Shown in pieces: positions 47,236-58,400 of a stretch of DNA of 64,000 nucleotides (positions within the stretch are counted from its first letter, which is position 1; each line of letters starts with the position of its first letter). A program made the translations under genes and the position numbers. Under the pieces are notes generated by a model, which was given only the letters and a program-made list of their open reading frames with translations, was not told the origin of the DNA and ran no database searches. Source of the stretch: Eulemur rufifrons (taxonomy: Eukaryota; Chordata; Mammalia; Primates; Lemuridae). The stretch is from positions 247,184,843 to 247,248,842 of the forward strand of contig NC_090989.1 of assembly GCF_041146395.1 (NCBI RefSeq), in the 5' to 3' direction.

Positions 47236-48828
47236 ATGGGGCAGACACAGACAACGCCTCTGTCTATCCTCATAGATCATTTCAAAGAAGTCAAGGATAG
47301 GACTCACAACCTCGCTATAGAAATCAAAAAAGGCAAATTTATTAAGTTTTGTAAGTCTGAGTGGCCAACTTTCGGGGTTAGATGGCCCCGGGATGGAACG
47401 TTTGACTCTGGTATCATTTCCAAAATAAAAGAAAGGGTGTTCGACAAAGGGCCCCACGGTCATCCTGACCAGATTCCATACATTATTGTCTGGCAAGACT
47501 TAGTCCAGGACCCCCCACTCTGGTTGAAAAAGATCCTGCTCCCAGTAGGAGACAGCAAGATCATGATAGCAAAGGAGGCCAGGAAAGAGGGGGAGTCCAA
47601 ATCGGGGACTACAAAAGGCACCCGTTTGGACTCGCCGTCTGTTCTTCCGGACTCCACTCCCTATCCTGACCTAATAGACCAGGAGTGTATTCCACCCCCA
47701 CCTTATAACCCCGCTGCAGCCGCAGCCCCAGCCGCTGCAGCCGCAGCCCCAGCCGCTACAGCTCCCTTAGTGGATGGCCCGGCGTACGGGACCCGGCAGC
47801 GGGCCGCTAAAACACTGGACCCAGAACCAGTCATGGCTCTTCCCCTGCGTGCAATAGGGCCCCCGCAAGCTGACGGGGAACAGGCTTACCAATATTGGCC
47901 TTTTTCGACTAGTGATCTGTATAACTAAAAGTCTCAAAATACCAACTTCTCAGAGAATCCTAAAGATCTAATTAACCTTTTAGATTCTGTTTTGTTCACT
48001 CACCAGCCCACCTGGGACGACTGTCAGCAACTACTAAAAGTTCTTTTTACTACTGAAGAAAGGGAAAGAATACAGGGAGAAGCACGGAAACTGGTTCCAG
48101 GGGATGACGGCAGACCCACCACTAATCCAGGGATCATAGACCGGGCGTTCCCACTTGAACGACCCCCCTGGGACTACAATGAGGCTGAAGGTAGGGAGCG
48201 TCTCCGGGTCTACCGCCAGACTCTAATGGCCGGTCTCCGGGCAGCGGCACGAAAGCCGACCAATTTGGCTAAGGTAGGGGATGTTCGGCAGGGGCCCGAG
48301 GAAAGTCCAGCGGCCTATCTGGAGAGGATTATGGAGGCTTTCAGACAGTACACTCCCATAGATCCTACGGCAGAAGAGAGCAAGGCGGCAGTAATGATGG
48401 CCTTTGTAAACCAGGCAGCCCCTGATATAAGGAGAAAAGTACAGAGGATGGATAGATTATGTGAAAAGACTATACAAGATCTATTAGAGGTGGCTGAGAA
48501 AGTCTATAATAATAGGGAGACCCCGGAAGAGAGGCTAGAAAGGATTAGACAAGAAGATAGAAAGTTCCAGGCTGGGGAAACTAGAAAAGCCAACAAAGAG
48601 ATGGCCAAGATTCTTCTGGCAGCTACAGGGAGCACGCTCGGGAGAAAAGAGTTTGGGGAGGAGAGAGGAGGCCGCCCCCGGAGGAGAAGGCTAGAGAAAG
48701 ACCAGTGTGCAAATTGCAAGGAGAGGGGGCATTGGGCTAGAGAATGTCCTAAGAAAAAAGGGGGGCTAGGGGGGAAAGCATCGCCTAAGAGAGTCTTAAT
48801 AGCGGGGCAGGGAGAAGACAGTAAATAG
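47236..48828 (+). pseudogene. gag: gag, full length with one internal stop
   Basis: Gag is the structural polyprotein that assembles the virion at the membrane. I start it at the ATG giving MGQTQTTPLS, the N-myristoylation-type gammaretroviral start; a GTG two codons earlier is not needed. Matrix is followed by a Pro/Ala-rich p12-like part with a PPPPY late-budding motif (47692-47706) and an Ala/Pro repeat (about 47710-47767). Capsid has the QGPEESPAAYLER major-homology-like block (48292-48330), and nucleocapsid a single CCHC knuckle CANCKERGHWAREC (48706-48747). The 530-codon span fits the family. A TAA at 47926-47928, at the p12/capsid border, interrupts it; the frame is otherwise continuous. 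It ends at a UAG at 48826-48828 that normally is read through into pol. Confidence 0.93.
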
Positions 48829-48861
48829 GGAAGACGGGGTTCGGATCCCCTCCCCGAGCCC
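48826..48861 (+). promoter_or_regulatory. gag-pol UAG readthrough signal
   Basis: The gag UAG is followed by a purine-rich spacer (GGAAGACG) and a stem formed by GGGTTCGG (48837-48844) with CCGAGCCC (48854-48861), allowing one G-U pair, over a 9-nt loop. pol continues in the same frame. This is the arrangement of the gammaretroviral readthrough pseudoknot. I did not find the downstream pseudoknot partner with certainty. Confidence 0.75.
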
Positions 48862-51800
48862 AGGGTAACTATAGAAGTGGAGGGGAACCCAGTCAGTTTC
48901 TTGGTAGACACAGGAGCAGAACATTCAGTAATCACTGGAACCACTGGAAAGTTGTCCAACAAGACTAGTTGGGTGCAGGGGGCAACCGGAACCAGACCCT
49001 ACCGATGGACTACTCGGCGAAAGCTAGACCTGAGCTCAGGGCAAGTGAGCCATGCCTTTATGGTCATTCCGGAGTGTCCCACCCCCTTGTTAGGAAGAGA
49101 TATACTTACAAAGCTAAGAGCCCGTATCTATTTTGAAGACAAAGGAATAATAGTAACTGATGCTAAAGGGAACCATATCAGCAGCCCTCAGGTTACTCAA
49201 GTCCTGACCTTGGCCCAGGCGGATGAGTACCGACTATACCAGCCTGTGAGGATCTGTCAGGAAGGAGAGATGGAACACTGGTTTCGAGATTTTCGTAAAG
49301 CCTGGGCTGAGACAGGGGGAGCAGGATGGGCAGAACATCGGCCTCCTCTTTATATTGAGCTGAAACCGGGAGCTGAACCGGCCCGAGTCAGACAGTATCC
49401 CATGCCCCAAGAAGCTAGAGTGGGAATAACGCCTCACATTCGAAGGCTCCTAGACGCCGGGATCCTCCGGAGGTGCCAGTCAGCCTGGAATACTCCCCTG
49501 CTGCCAGTGAGGAAACCGGGTGGAAAAGATTATCGGCCTGTACAGGACCTCAGGGAGGTCAACGCGCGCGTCCTAGACATCCACCCTACGGTTCCCAACC
49601 CCTACACCCTGCTGAGTTCCCTTCCTCCAACACAAACCTGGTATACTGTTCTGGATTTAAAGGATGCCTTTTTCAGCTTGGCAGTAGCCCCGCGCAGCCA
49701 GGAAATATTTGCCTTTGAATGGCAAGATGAGGAGAGGGGAATCCGAGGACAGTTGACGTGGACACGGCTACCCCAGGGGTTTAAGAACTCACCCACCCTG
49801 TTCAACGAGGCCCTCCATGAAGACTTGGGTGAGTACCGGGCCAGTCATCCACAGGTGACTCTGCTACAATATGTAGATGATCTGTTACTAGCTGCCCCAA
49901 CCTCACAGACCTGCTTAGAGGGCACCAAGGACTTACTCAGGGCGCTGGGCGAGATGGGGTACCGGGCTAGTGCTACGAAGGCCCAGATCTGCAAGGAAGA
50001 AGTCACCTATCTAAGATATAAAATAAAGGGAGGACAAAGATGGCTAACTGAGGCAATGAAACAGACTGTGTTAAGAATACCCACTCCGACCTCATGTCGG
50101 GAAGTAAGGGAGTTCTTGGGATCAGTAGGGTACTGCCGCCTCTGGATCCCAGGGTTTGCAGAAAAGGCTCGACCCTTACATGAGGGGTGTAAGGCAGGTC
50201 AGGCTTGGGAATGGACTAGGCAAATGGAGAGCGCCTTCCAAGCCTTGAGAACAGCCATGCTAGAGGCCCCGGCCCTAGCCCTCCCTGACCCCACGAAGGA
50301 GTTCCACCTCTTTGTGGATGAAAAAAAGGAAATAGCCAAGAGAGTGCTCACACAGATGCTGGGACCGTGGAGGCGGCCGGTAGCATATCTGTCCAAGAAA
50401 CTTGACCCCGTAGCGGCAGGGTGGCCGGCGTGTTTGCGTATCATCGCAGCCGCAGCCCTGCTGGTCAAAGACGCCGACAAGCTCACCCTGGGTCAGCATC
50501 TGCGAATTACCACCCCTCATGCCATAGAGGGGATCCTGAAGCAGCCACCAAGGCGATAGATTACAAATGCGAGGTTGACTCACTATCAGGGGCTTCTGTT
50601 AGATACTCCCCGTATCGAGTTTCGAGCTCCTGCCATCCTAAATCCAGCCACGCTCCTGCCAGATCCTGGACCGGCAACGCCTGAACATAGCTGCCTTGAG
50701 ATCCTAACGGAGACCCAGATGGCCCGGAAGGACCTGCAGGACCGCCCTCTTGCGAACAGCGACCTGACCTGGTTCACGGACGGGAGTAGCTTCGTCAGGG
50801 AGGGACACAGGTACGCAGGAGCAGCCATAGTAGATGGACAAGGCAACCTTATCTGGGCTACACGCCTTCCACAGGGAACGTCCGCCCAGAAGGCTGAGCT
50901 AATTACATTAACGGAAGCCCTTCGCCGGGCCCAGGGAAAGAGGCTGACGGTATATACTGACAGCCGCTACGCCTTTGGGACAGTGCACATACATGGAGCC
51001 CTCTATAAAGAAAGGGGCTTCATCACGGCAGAGGGCAAAGAAATCAAACATAAGCCTGAAATACTTCAATTGCTAGAAGCTATCCTGTTACCAAAGGCAG
51101 TGGCTGTAGTCCACACTCCGGGACACCAGAAGGGGGACTCCCTAGAAGCTCGAGACAACCGGGCCGCGGATGCCGAGGCCAAGAGGGCTGCAGAAGGACC
51201 TACACCAACAAATGTCCTACACTTGAGCCTGCCGCCCCCAGGAATGGGAGAGATACCCCCTCAACCGGACTATTCCAGTATGGACATGGACTGGGCCAGA
51301 GAAAAACTTCAGGCAACGCAGGGTAAGGATGGTTGGCTCCAAGACAGAAAACATCGCCTAGTAGTTCCTGAAGCCTTGGGGAACCATCTACTGAGACACT
51401 TGCACCAGACAACGCATCTAGGCAAAAAAAAAAATGTTGCAGCTGCTGGACACTGCACAACTCAGATTCAAATCACAAGAAAAGACAGCAGAAAACATTG
51501 TCAAGGACTGTCGTGTCTGCCAGGTCATGCAGCCGGGGAGGATCAGAGGGACCCATGCAGGTATCAGGGAACGGGGGAGGCGGCCAGGATTGTTTTGGGA
51601 AATAGATTTCACGGAGGTAAGGCCAGGGAAATATGGGTACAAGTACTTGCTGGTTATGGTAGACACCTTCTCAGGGTGGGTAGAGGCTTTTCCTACTAAA
51701 AGAAAAACTGCTTTAATAGTAGCCAAGAAAATGCTGGAAGAAATAGTTCCCAGATACGGGCTGCCGGAAAACATAGGGTCTGACAACGGCCCAGCCTTCA

Positions 51801-52483
51801 CAAGTCAAGTTAGTCAGGGACTCGCCCGGGCTCTAGGGGCAGATTGGAAACTACATTGTACATATAATCCCCAGAGCTCAGGGCAGGTAGAGAAAATAAA
51901 CAGAACTCTAAAGGAGACTTTGACTAAATTAGTTCTGGAGACTGGCGGGGACTGGGTGACGCTCCTTCCCTTTGCCCTGTTCCGAGCCCGGAACACCCCC
52001 TACCATTTAGGCCTAACCCCCTTTGAGATAGTATACGGTGCTCCTCCACCGGTAATTCCAAAAATAAAGCCTGAGACCCTGCCTGAACACCCTATAGAAG
52101 TACTACAGGCTGTGCAGGCCCTGCAAAGGGTTCAGAGCCAGATCTGGCCTGCCCTTCGAGCCATTTATCAGGTCACCCGACCGGCAGGGGAAAAGGCTAA
52201 CGGGCACCCTTACCAGCCGGGAGATTGGGTATGGGTAAAACGACATAATAGCAAGACCCTGGAGCCCAGGTAAAAGGGACCTTTTCAGACTATTCTTGTT
52301 ACCCCCACTGCCCTAAAGGTTGACGGAGTGGCGACTTGGGTACACCACTCCCACGTAAGACCTGCCAACGAGGACGAGCGGGAACAACAACAAGTTCAGT
52401 AGAGGGCCTCAGCGGATCCTGAAAATCCACTAAAGACAAGACTGACTCGCGTAACAACCAGACCGCCGCGGGACTCAGGATAA
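48829..52483 (+). pseudogene. pol: pol (protease, reverse transcriptase, RNase H, integrase), broken
   Basis: pol makes the enzymes that copy and integrate the genome. The protease active site DTGA is at 48907-48918. RT shows [11 protein letters not shown] (around 49650) and the catalytic YVDD at 49870-49881. RNase H shows FTDGSS (around 50773) and YTDSRYA (around 50950). Integrase has the HHCC zinc region around 51388-51523 and a D-D-35-E core with Asp at 51605, Asp at 51782 and Glu at 51890. Breaks: TAG at 50557-50559 in the RT/RNase H connection; a one-base frame change at the A11 run 51424-51434 inside the HHCC region; TAA at 52271-52273 near the integrase C-terminus; TAG at 52400-52402. 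The frame then runs to TAA at 52481-52483, which may be the original end. Domain order and length fit the gammaretroviral family. Confidence 0.93.
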
Positions 52484-52501
52484 AGACAATACGGAATAAA
52501 A

Positions 52502-54420
52502 ATGCTGGTGGTGACTGCTATATACATAACCCTTATGGGAAAAATAATGACTGACCCAAATCCCCACATGCCCTATAACCTCACCTGAAAAATCACTAAC
52601 TTAGAAACTCATAAAATTTATAGCAGGACTTCAGGAACGGCCCCACTAAACACTTGGTGGCCGGACCTGTACTTCAACTTAGAACAATTGCCAGGCATGA
52701 ATAATCTGCAATATAACCCTAAGCGGCAGGAATTGGGCTATAAATATCAGTATACCCAACGCCAGGCCCGGATAAAATTAAATAAAAATAGTTTTTTTAC
52801 ATGTCCGGAATTTAGAACAGGGGAAATGAGGCGCGCATGTGGGGGGATCGAGTCTCTCTACTGTACAGCCTGGAAGTGTGTGACCACCAATGACGGAGAG
52901 TGAAAATGGCAGGTCCGACCTCTTTTCATTGAGATGTCTTATGTCCGGCCATGCTCACAAACCAGGTATACCTCTGACTATAACCTGATACGTGTAAGAT
53001 TCACAAAAGAAAAAAAAAAGGACAGACGATGGGTCTCGGGACTATACTGGGGAGTAACTCTCTATGATCGCCGCTGGGGGGGGCGAGGCACTATAATACA
53101 ATTCAAACTGAGGGCTTCTCCCATCTCGGACACTGTAGAACCCAATCCAGTGCTGGGGGGAACCGGTTCCGACATTTTGGGAGTGCTGAGAAATAAACAA
53201 AATAGCCCACGCCCGACTGTTGCTCCACCCTCACTCTTAAGGACCCCGGTGACAGAGATAGAAACGCAAATAACCCCCAGGACAAAGGGGTCAGGAGATC
53301 CCTTATAGAAAATGCTGACAGCAACATATGAGGCATTAAATCGCTCCGATCCCAATGCTACAAAAGCCTGTTGATTATACTATGACATCAGACCCCCTTT
53401 CTATGAAGCAGTAGAAATAGATGCCCCCTTCAACCGCACGGGAGAGGAGGCCCCCAGGTCCTGCACATGAGACCGCAAGGGGCCGGGGCTAACACTTCAG
53501 GCAATCACTGGAAATGGGACCTACGTAGAAAAGGTGCCCCCTAGCCATGCACAACTTTGTGCTATAGTCCACCCATCTATAAACCGGAATGGAGGAACAA
53601 AATGGGTGATTCCGGCACTCAATGGATAGTAAGTTTGTTCTAAAACAGGCTTGACCCCATGCCTTAGCCTGTCTGTCTTTAATAAATTAGAAAAAGTCTA
53701 CATCATAGTACTAATATTCCCTAAAGTTATCTACCACCAAAAAAATATAATATATAATACATAGAAAAAAGACACAAGAGGTGCCAGGTTAACTACAAAA
53801 AGAGAGCCCTTTACAACAATAACCTTAGCCACCCTTTTCGGTCTAGATACAATAGGAACAGGGACAGATATCTCATCCTTAGCGGTGCAGCACAGGGGGT
53901 TCAATAGCCTGAGGGCCGCTATAAATGAAGACATATCCAGGATCAAAAAATCCATCTCCCATTTAAAAAAGTCACTGACCTCACTGTCTGAGGTAGTGCT
54001 ACAGAACCGGAGGGGACTAGACCTACTACTCCTCCAACAGGGAGGGCTGTGTGCGGCCCTAGGAGAAGAGTGCTGCTTCTACGCTGACCATACCGGGGTA
54101 GTAAAAAAATCCATGACTAAAGTCAGAAAAGGACTGGCTAAACGGAGGCGAGAACGTAAACAAAGAGAAGGGTGGTTCGAGTCATGATTCAATAGCTCCC
54201 CTTGGCTGACTACTTTGCTTTCAACTTTATTAGGACCCCTAATTGTGCTTTTACTCATCCTCACTTTTGGACCATATATTCTAAATAGGTTAATTACCTT
54301 TATAAAAGAACAAATCAACATGGTACAACTGATGGTACTGCGACAACAGTACCAGAAGCTGAGCTATGACTCTGGCTTACAAAAAGAGAAAACACGAGGC
54401 CCCATGTCCGAACAAGAGTG

Positions 54421-54424
<4 letters not shown>
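52502..54424 (+). pseudogene. env: env, full length but with nine internal stops
   Basis: env would encode the surface (SU) and transmembrane (TM) glycoproteins. I start it at the ATG at 52502. The whole 641-codon span stays in one frame with no frameshift. Premature stops are at 52586, 52901, 53306, 53372, 53468, 53627, 53630, 53762 and 54185. SU shows Cys-rich pieces, a Pro-rich hinge (about 53140-53300) and a CXXC-type site near 53369 that is broken. A KR cleavage-like dipeptide sits at 53798-53803. TM shows a fusion-peptide-like stretch, the [10 protein letters not shown] segment found in this group, a CX6CC motif at 54050-54076 and a hydrophobic anchor (about 54215-54300). Its terminal TAA is formed at the start of the A35 run. 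It is in the same frame as the end of pol and does not overlap it in this copy. No protein longer than about 125 residues can be made. Confidence 0.92.
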
Positions 54425-54464
<40 letters not shown>

Positions 54465-54467
54465 AAA
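54423..54467 (+). promoter_or_regulatory. Polypurine tract with an expanded A35 run
   Basis: A35 G7 A3 directly abuts the 3' LTR TG. The G7A3 end is the usual primer for plus-strand DNA synthesis. The A-run in front is far longer than a normal tract and starts within the env stop codon. Confidence 0.9.
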
Positions 54468-54917
54468 TGTAGAGCAGGAAGGAAAACAGGAGTAACTCCA
54501 TGACAGACTGGACCTCTTAGGAAAGGCCTAAGTTTTGGTTTCCCCAACGCAGGCCCTCCCCCTCCCCGGAATGCCGCTGGTAACAACTGAGGGCCCTGGC
54601 TTGGAAACTGGCCAATTAGGAGCCAAAGCCCCGGCTTGGAAACTGGCCAATCAGGAGCCAAAACTATCGGCCACTTTTGAGGGAACAAATGAACTAAAAG
54701 GGGGGTGGGGGGGGTGTGCCCAATACATATAACCTATCGATAAGTATAAAAGCTTTATTTCCACCCCAGGACAGGGTCCGGGCTCGTAGAGAGACCACTG
54801 CGCTGGTGCTCTGAGCCTTGGACCCTAGCCTAGGCTAGAAAATAAACTCCTTTGTCTGTTGCAGCCTTAGTGACTCTGCCTATCTGTTCCTGGGACTGAG
54901 GGTAACCGGTTCTTACA
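54468..54917 (+). repeat. Provirus 3' LTR (450 bp)
   Basis: Same architecture as the 5' LTR. TATAAAAG is at 54745-54752. It differs at two sites (A where the 5' LTR has G, both in a GG context) and by one fewer G in the U3 G-run. Confidence 0.98.
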
Positions 54918-54921
54918 GTAT

Positions 54922-56140
54922 AATTAGAAAGGACCTGACTCTTTTGAAATACTACAGGGACACTTGCATCATTTGAGCACTTGCATCCAGGATAAATTAT
55001 GACAATCAGCTCTTTATTGTAATCTCACTTTGTGTAATGGCATTTTGCCACTGTTAGTATGGCAAGGCTGAATCATTTTATCTGTAAGCGAGCTGAAATG
55101 ATCTTTGGAGGATAAAGTAATAGCTGCTGAAATGTATGGAAGAACATGGTTGTCGAGACTAGAAGCTGAGCTGCCCTTTATTCAGGGTGAAATTCCAGAA
55201 CTCCACCTCTGAGCTTGGTATATGAACCTTTGACTGAGGAGTTTCATTTGGAGCAGGTCAGAGGAAATTTAATTCTCAATTAAATTAAAAGAGATCTAAC
55301 TCACTGAGGAGCAATGTGCCTTTATCTTCATGAGGCATAGAAAGGCACCATTTAAGAACAAATCTCTGCCTACGACTCTTATGCAGAAAGAAGCTCTTGA
55401 TTAGGTTCACTGATATTTTAATATTCTGTAAGCTTAAAACTTTTAAAGAACACTAATGTATATTAAAGTAACTTGTATATTTAAGCTATCTTATTTTTTA
55501 TTCTCCCTTGGGCTTTAGCAACACTGCATTATTATTTAACATTGTTATATTAATATGTGCCCCCTTAATTGAAATAGAATTGGGTCCTTTAAAATGAGTG
55601 GTCCTTCTGAAACCTCTATCATAGTTAATCCCAAAACTGTGTCTTCATTCCTGTCTTCTCAGGGGAGTTCAGGCTTAACACCTTTACCTAGAGGTCTTAT
55701 TGTCACCTCTAATTTGATTTAATACATTATTTCTAGTAACAGCCTCATCAATTTCTTCATCTAGCTAGCATTTTCTCTTTTTAAGAATGTATTAGATTTA
55801 TCTCTCTATCACAATTAGCTTTGTAGCGTTTACCACATAGGAGAAATATACACACACACACACTCACTTGAGAAATTAAAAGGATGAACATAAAGTAGAA
55901 TTCTTATATTGCTGTGCTTATTTTAATTATATTGAAAACAGTTTTAGAGATGGTTCTTTTTAGAATACAAGATATTTCTCTATCAGGTTTGCAGTCATTG
56001 GCTTTAGGGCATTTTAAACTCCTCCTCCTCATTTCCCACATCCTATCCATATTTAAGCCACCCCCAGTTTGTTATATGGCCTCTTGTTCCCCTTTCCTTT
56101 TTATTTTTAATTTCACCAACCATGTGTAGATTAAAGGTTA
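54922..56140. other. AT-rich non-coding DNA
   Basis: Right flank of the provirus. A short (CA)n run lies near 55850-55863. No gene or named repeat. Confidence 0.45.
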
Positions 56141-56144
56141 TCTC

Positions 56145-56235
56145 ATTCCTTTATTCATTCAACCAACAAGTATTTATTAAATGACTGGCTATTGGCCAGG
56201 CAATGGAGTACCTTAATTCCTAATTGTGCCAACAG
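56145..56235 (-). repeat. L2 LINE 3' end
   Basis: 'tcctttattcattcaaccaacaagtatttattaaatgactggctattggccaggcaatgga' is the reverse-complement L2 terminus. Confidence 0.65.
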
Positions 56236-56467
56236 CTTTCTAATTTTTCCCCACAATCCTTCCTACCCTAATAATGCATTCATATTTTTCTTATCTTGTT
56301 CTGTTTCCTTATTTCCAAACAAAATTTTCTTGATGTATCATTGCCCATGGAAGAAAATTTGAAGATTTGATTTACATTCCAGATTTCTTTTATGTGGCTA
56401 CTACCTACCTGTTCAGCTTTGTCTCCCATGATTGCCAAATATTCTTAATCTATAGTCATTTCTAACC

Positions 56468-56505
56468 ACCTTGCTATTCCTGTTACACCTTGCTATTCCT
56501 GTTAC
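56468..56505. repeat. Perfect 19-bp tandem duplication
   Basis: ACCTTGCTATTCCTGTTAC occurs twice in direct succession without mismatch. Confidence 0.95.
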
Positions 56506-58004
56506 GCATGTTAGATTTTCTCACCTCTGAATGACACGGTAATATTTTCAAATCAATTAAAAAAAAAAAAAAAAAAACAGGTGAAGACAACTCTCCCAAC
56601 TCTATCTTCACCAGATTCTGACTATGCATACTTTAGAAGATTTGCTCTGGCATTTCTTGACAAACATGAAGCCATCTGCAGCATTCCCCAACCAAACTGT
56701 TCTTCTTGCTGTTTCTTATTTATTCTGTAAGGGGCAAGTTAAATATACAACTAGGGTAAACATGTTTCTAGATATAAAGGTATTGTGAAAGAGCTATTTT
56801 AATTCTTTCTTCCCACAAACATTACTTCAGATAAAAGACACCAGGCCAGAATTCTGTTAAATAACAAATTTCAAACTTCATTGTTCTACTGAAATTTGGC
56901 TTTTAGAGATCATAATGGTTCTACAGTCCAGATAGGGATATAGAGATATACACGTGTGCACATTTATGATCGTTTATAATGATGCATTAACTATTTTTCA
57001 AGACAGGGTAAGATAGGAAAGAAGGAAGGAAATAAGAGAGGAAAGAAGAGAAGAAAAAATTAAAAAATAAGAAAGCAATGAAGGGAAAATGAAAGAAAAA
57101 TTGAGACAAAGAAGAAAAAAATGGTAGAAAAGTAAGATAGATTCAGAGCCAGAGTGAGGTTATAGAACAAATCACTTACGATATGGAAAATTAACTTCTT
57201 TGTAACTCGGCATTGTGGGGCTGAAAGGGTAACCACTAATGCGTAAAGGTGGTATTCAAAGGTTATTATTTTTTCTTAATGAATGATACTATTTGGGGGC
57301 AAATGATTACACAGAATTAAAGGCAAGGATACAGGTTTCTCAGCTTGCCTAGTTCCCTATGCCAAGATTCTGCTCATCACAGAGGAGAGATTTCTAAGGC
57401 CATAGCACAGCAAACAACTTGAGAAAGGAAACTTGGATTGGGTGCCAACACTTGCAAATTTTCCTGAGGGTTCCTGCTAATTTGCAGTAGATAGAAAAAT
57501 AAGTATGAAAGTGTGAAATGACACATGCTAAAGGGAAGGGTGGCAGAGGGGAGAGAGGAAGCAGAGAATGATTCTATTTTAAGAGGATGCTTAATTTCAT
57601 TATAATTAACTGTTAGCCTTTTCCTTACATTACTATGTACTGAATCACTATAATTTTCCAAATAAGCTCGTACCCAAGTCTTATCCATAAACTCCTGCGG
57701 AAGTAAGCAGACCATAAGATTCACTCTAATGAAATATTTTTAGTTGGCCAAGGCATTCTGATAGAACAAAAACTTGTAAAACAATGTTCATTTGAAATAG
57801 TGTACAGGGAGCCCAGTCCTTGACTAGGGAAAATAAATCATGGAGTAGTGGGAGACACAGAAGGAGAAGGGGAGGGAGGGGAGCGAAAATAGGAAATAGA
57901 AGCAATCTGATTATTTTACTACCTTGCTTAAAATTCTCTCAGCAGCCCTGCGGTCTATAAAGAGAGGCAGAGCTGAGGAACTGCTGGGTAAGACCAGAAC
58001 TTAC
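56506..58004. other. Non-coding DNA with an A-run and a purine tract
   Basis: An A-run is at about 56559-56577, and a GGAA/GAAA-rich purine tract is at about 57005-57125. The 115-codon minus-strand frame at 57377-57724 has no motif that I recognise. No gene supported. Confidence 0.45.
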
Positions 58005-58400
58005 CTTTGCTAGTAGAGAGCCTGGGTTCAGATATGGTCAGTAATTTACAAGATGCCTTTGGGCACATCATTTATCTCCTCTATTAATAAATTTCAGTTT
58101 TTGAATATGTAAATAAAGGAAATATTTATAAATACTATAAACATTAACCTCTATGTGTTTGCTTAATTGAAATCACTTTCTGGAGCACTTAATACACTTT
58201 GTGGCTAATAAGAAATATTCCAAACATCTTGAGTATTATCATTATTAGTAGTTGGAACATGGACTGGTATATTTGGAAAGACTTCAGAGGATTATTCTTT
58301 TATTTATACATGAGAAAACTCGGGCCCAGGGATGCTCCCCAACTTTCTCAAAGTCACTCAAATAGGAAGATGGCCTTCTGCTCCACAGTCTGCAGTCCTG
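58005..58400 (+). repeat. MIR-like relics
   Basis: 'gtagagagcctgggttcagatatggtcagtaatttacaagatgcctttgggcacatcatttatctcctct' and, further on, 'tttatttatacatgagaaaactcgggcccaggg' look like MIR body and core pieces, possibly from two copies. Confidence 0.5.

Larger units (their letters stand above)
45280..54917 (+). mobile_element. Endogenous gammaretrovirus provirus, complete structure, defective genes
   Basis: The order is 5' LTR, tRNA-Pro primer site, long leader, gag, pol, env, polypurine tract, 3' LTR, 9,638 bp in all. The 4-bp direct repeat GTAT at 45276-45279 and 54918-54921 is the target-site duplication. Gammaretroviral signs are the MGQT-type Gag start, a PPPY late motif, a single CCHC knuckle, pol in the same frame as gag beyond a single UAG, a CX6CC motif in the transmembrane subunit and no accessory genes between pol and env. 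LTR near-identity shows recent integration. The coding regions have 13 premature in-frame stops plus one frame change, so this copy cannot produce full-length proteins. I cannot say from this window whether related copies are intact. Confidence 0.97.

Noticed and set aside
45280..54917. Possibility that the provirus is a lemur lentivirus or a betaretrovirus
   Set aside because: The tRNA-Pro primer site, single CCHC knuckle, gag and pol in one frame across a UAG, 4-bp TSD and CX6CC TM motif all point to a gammaretrovirus.
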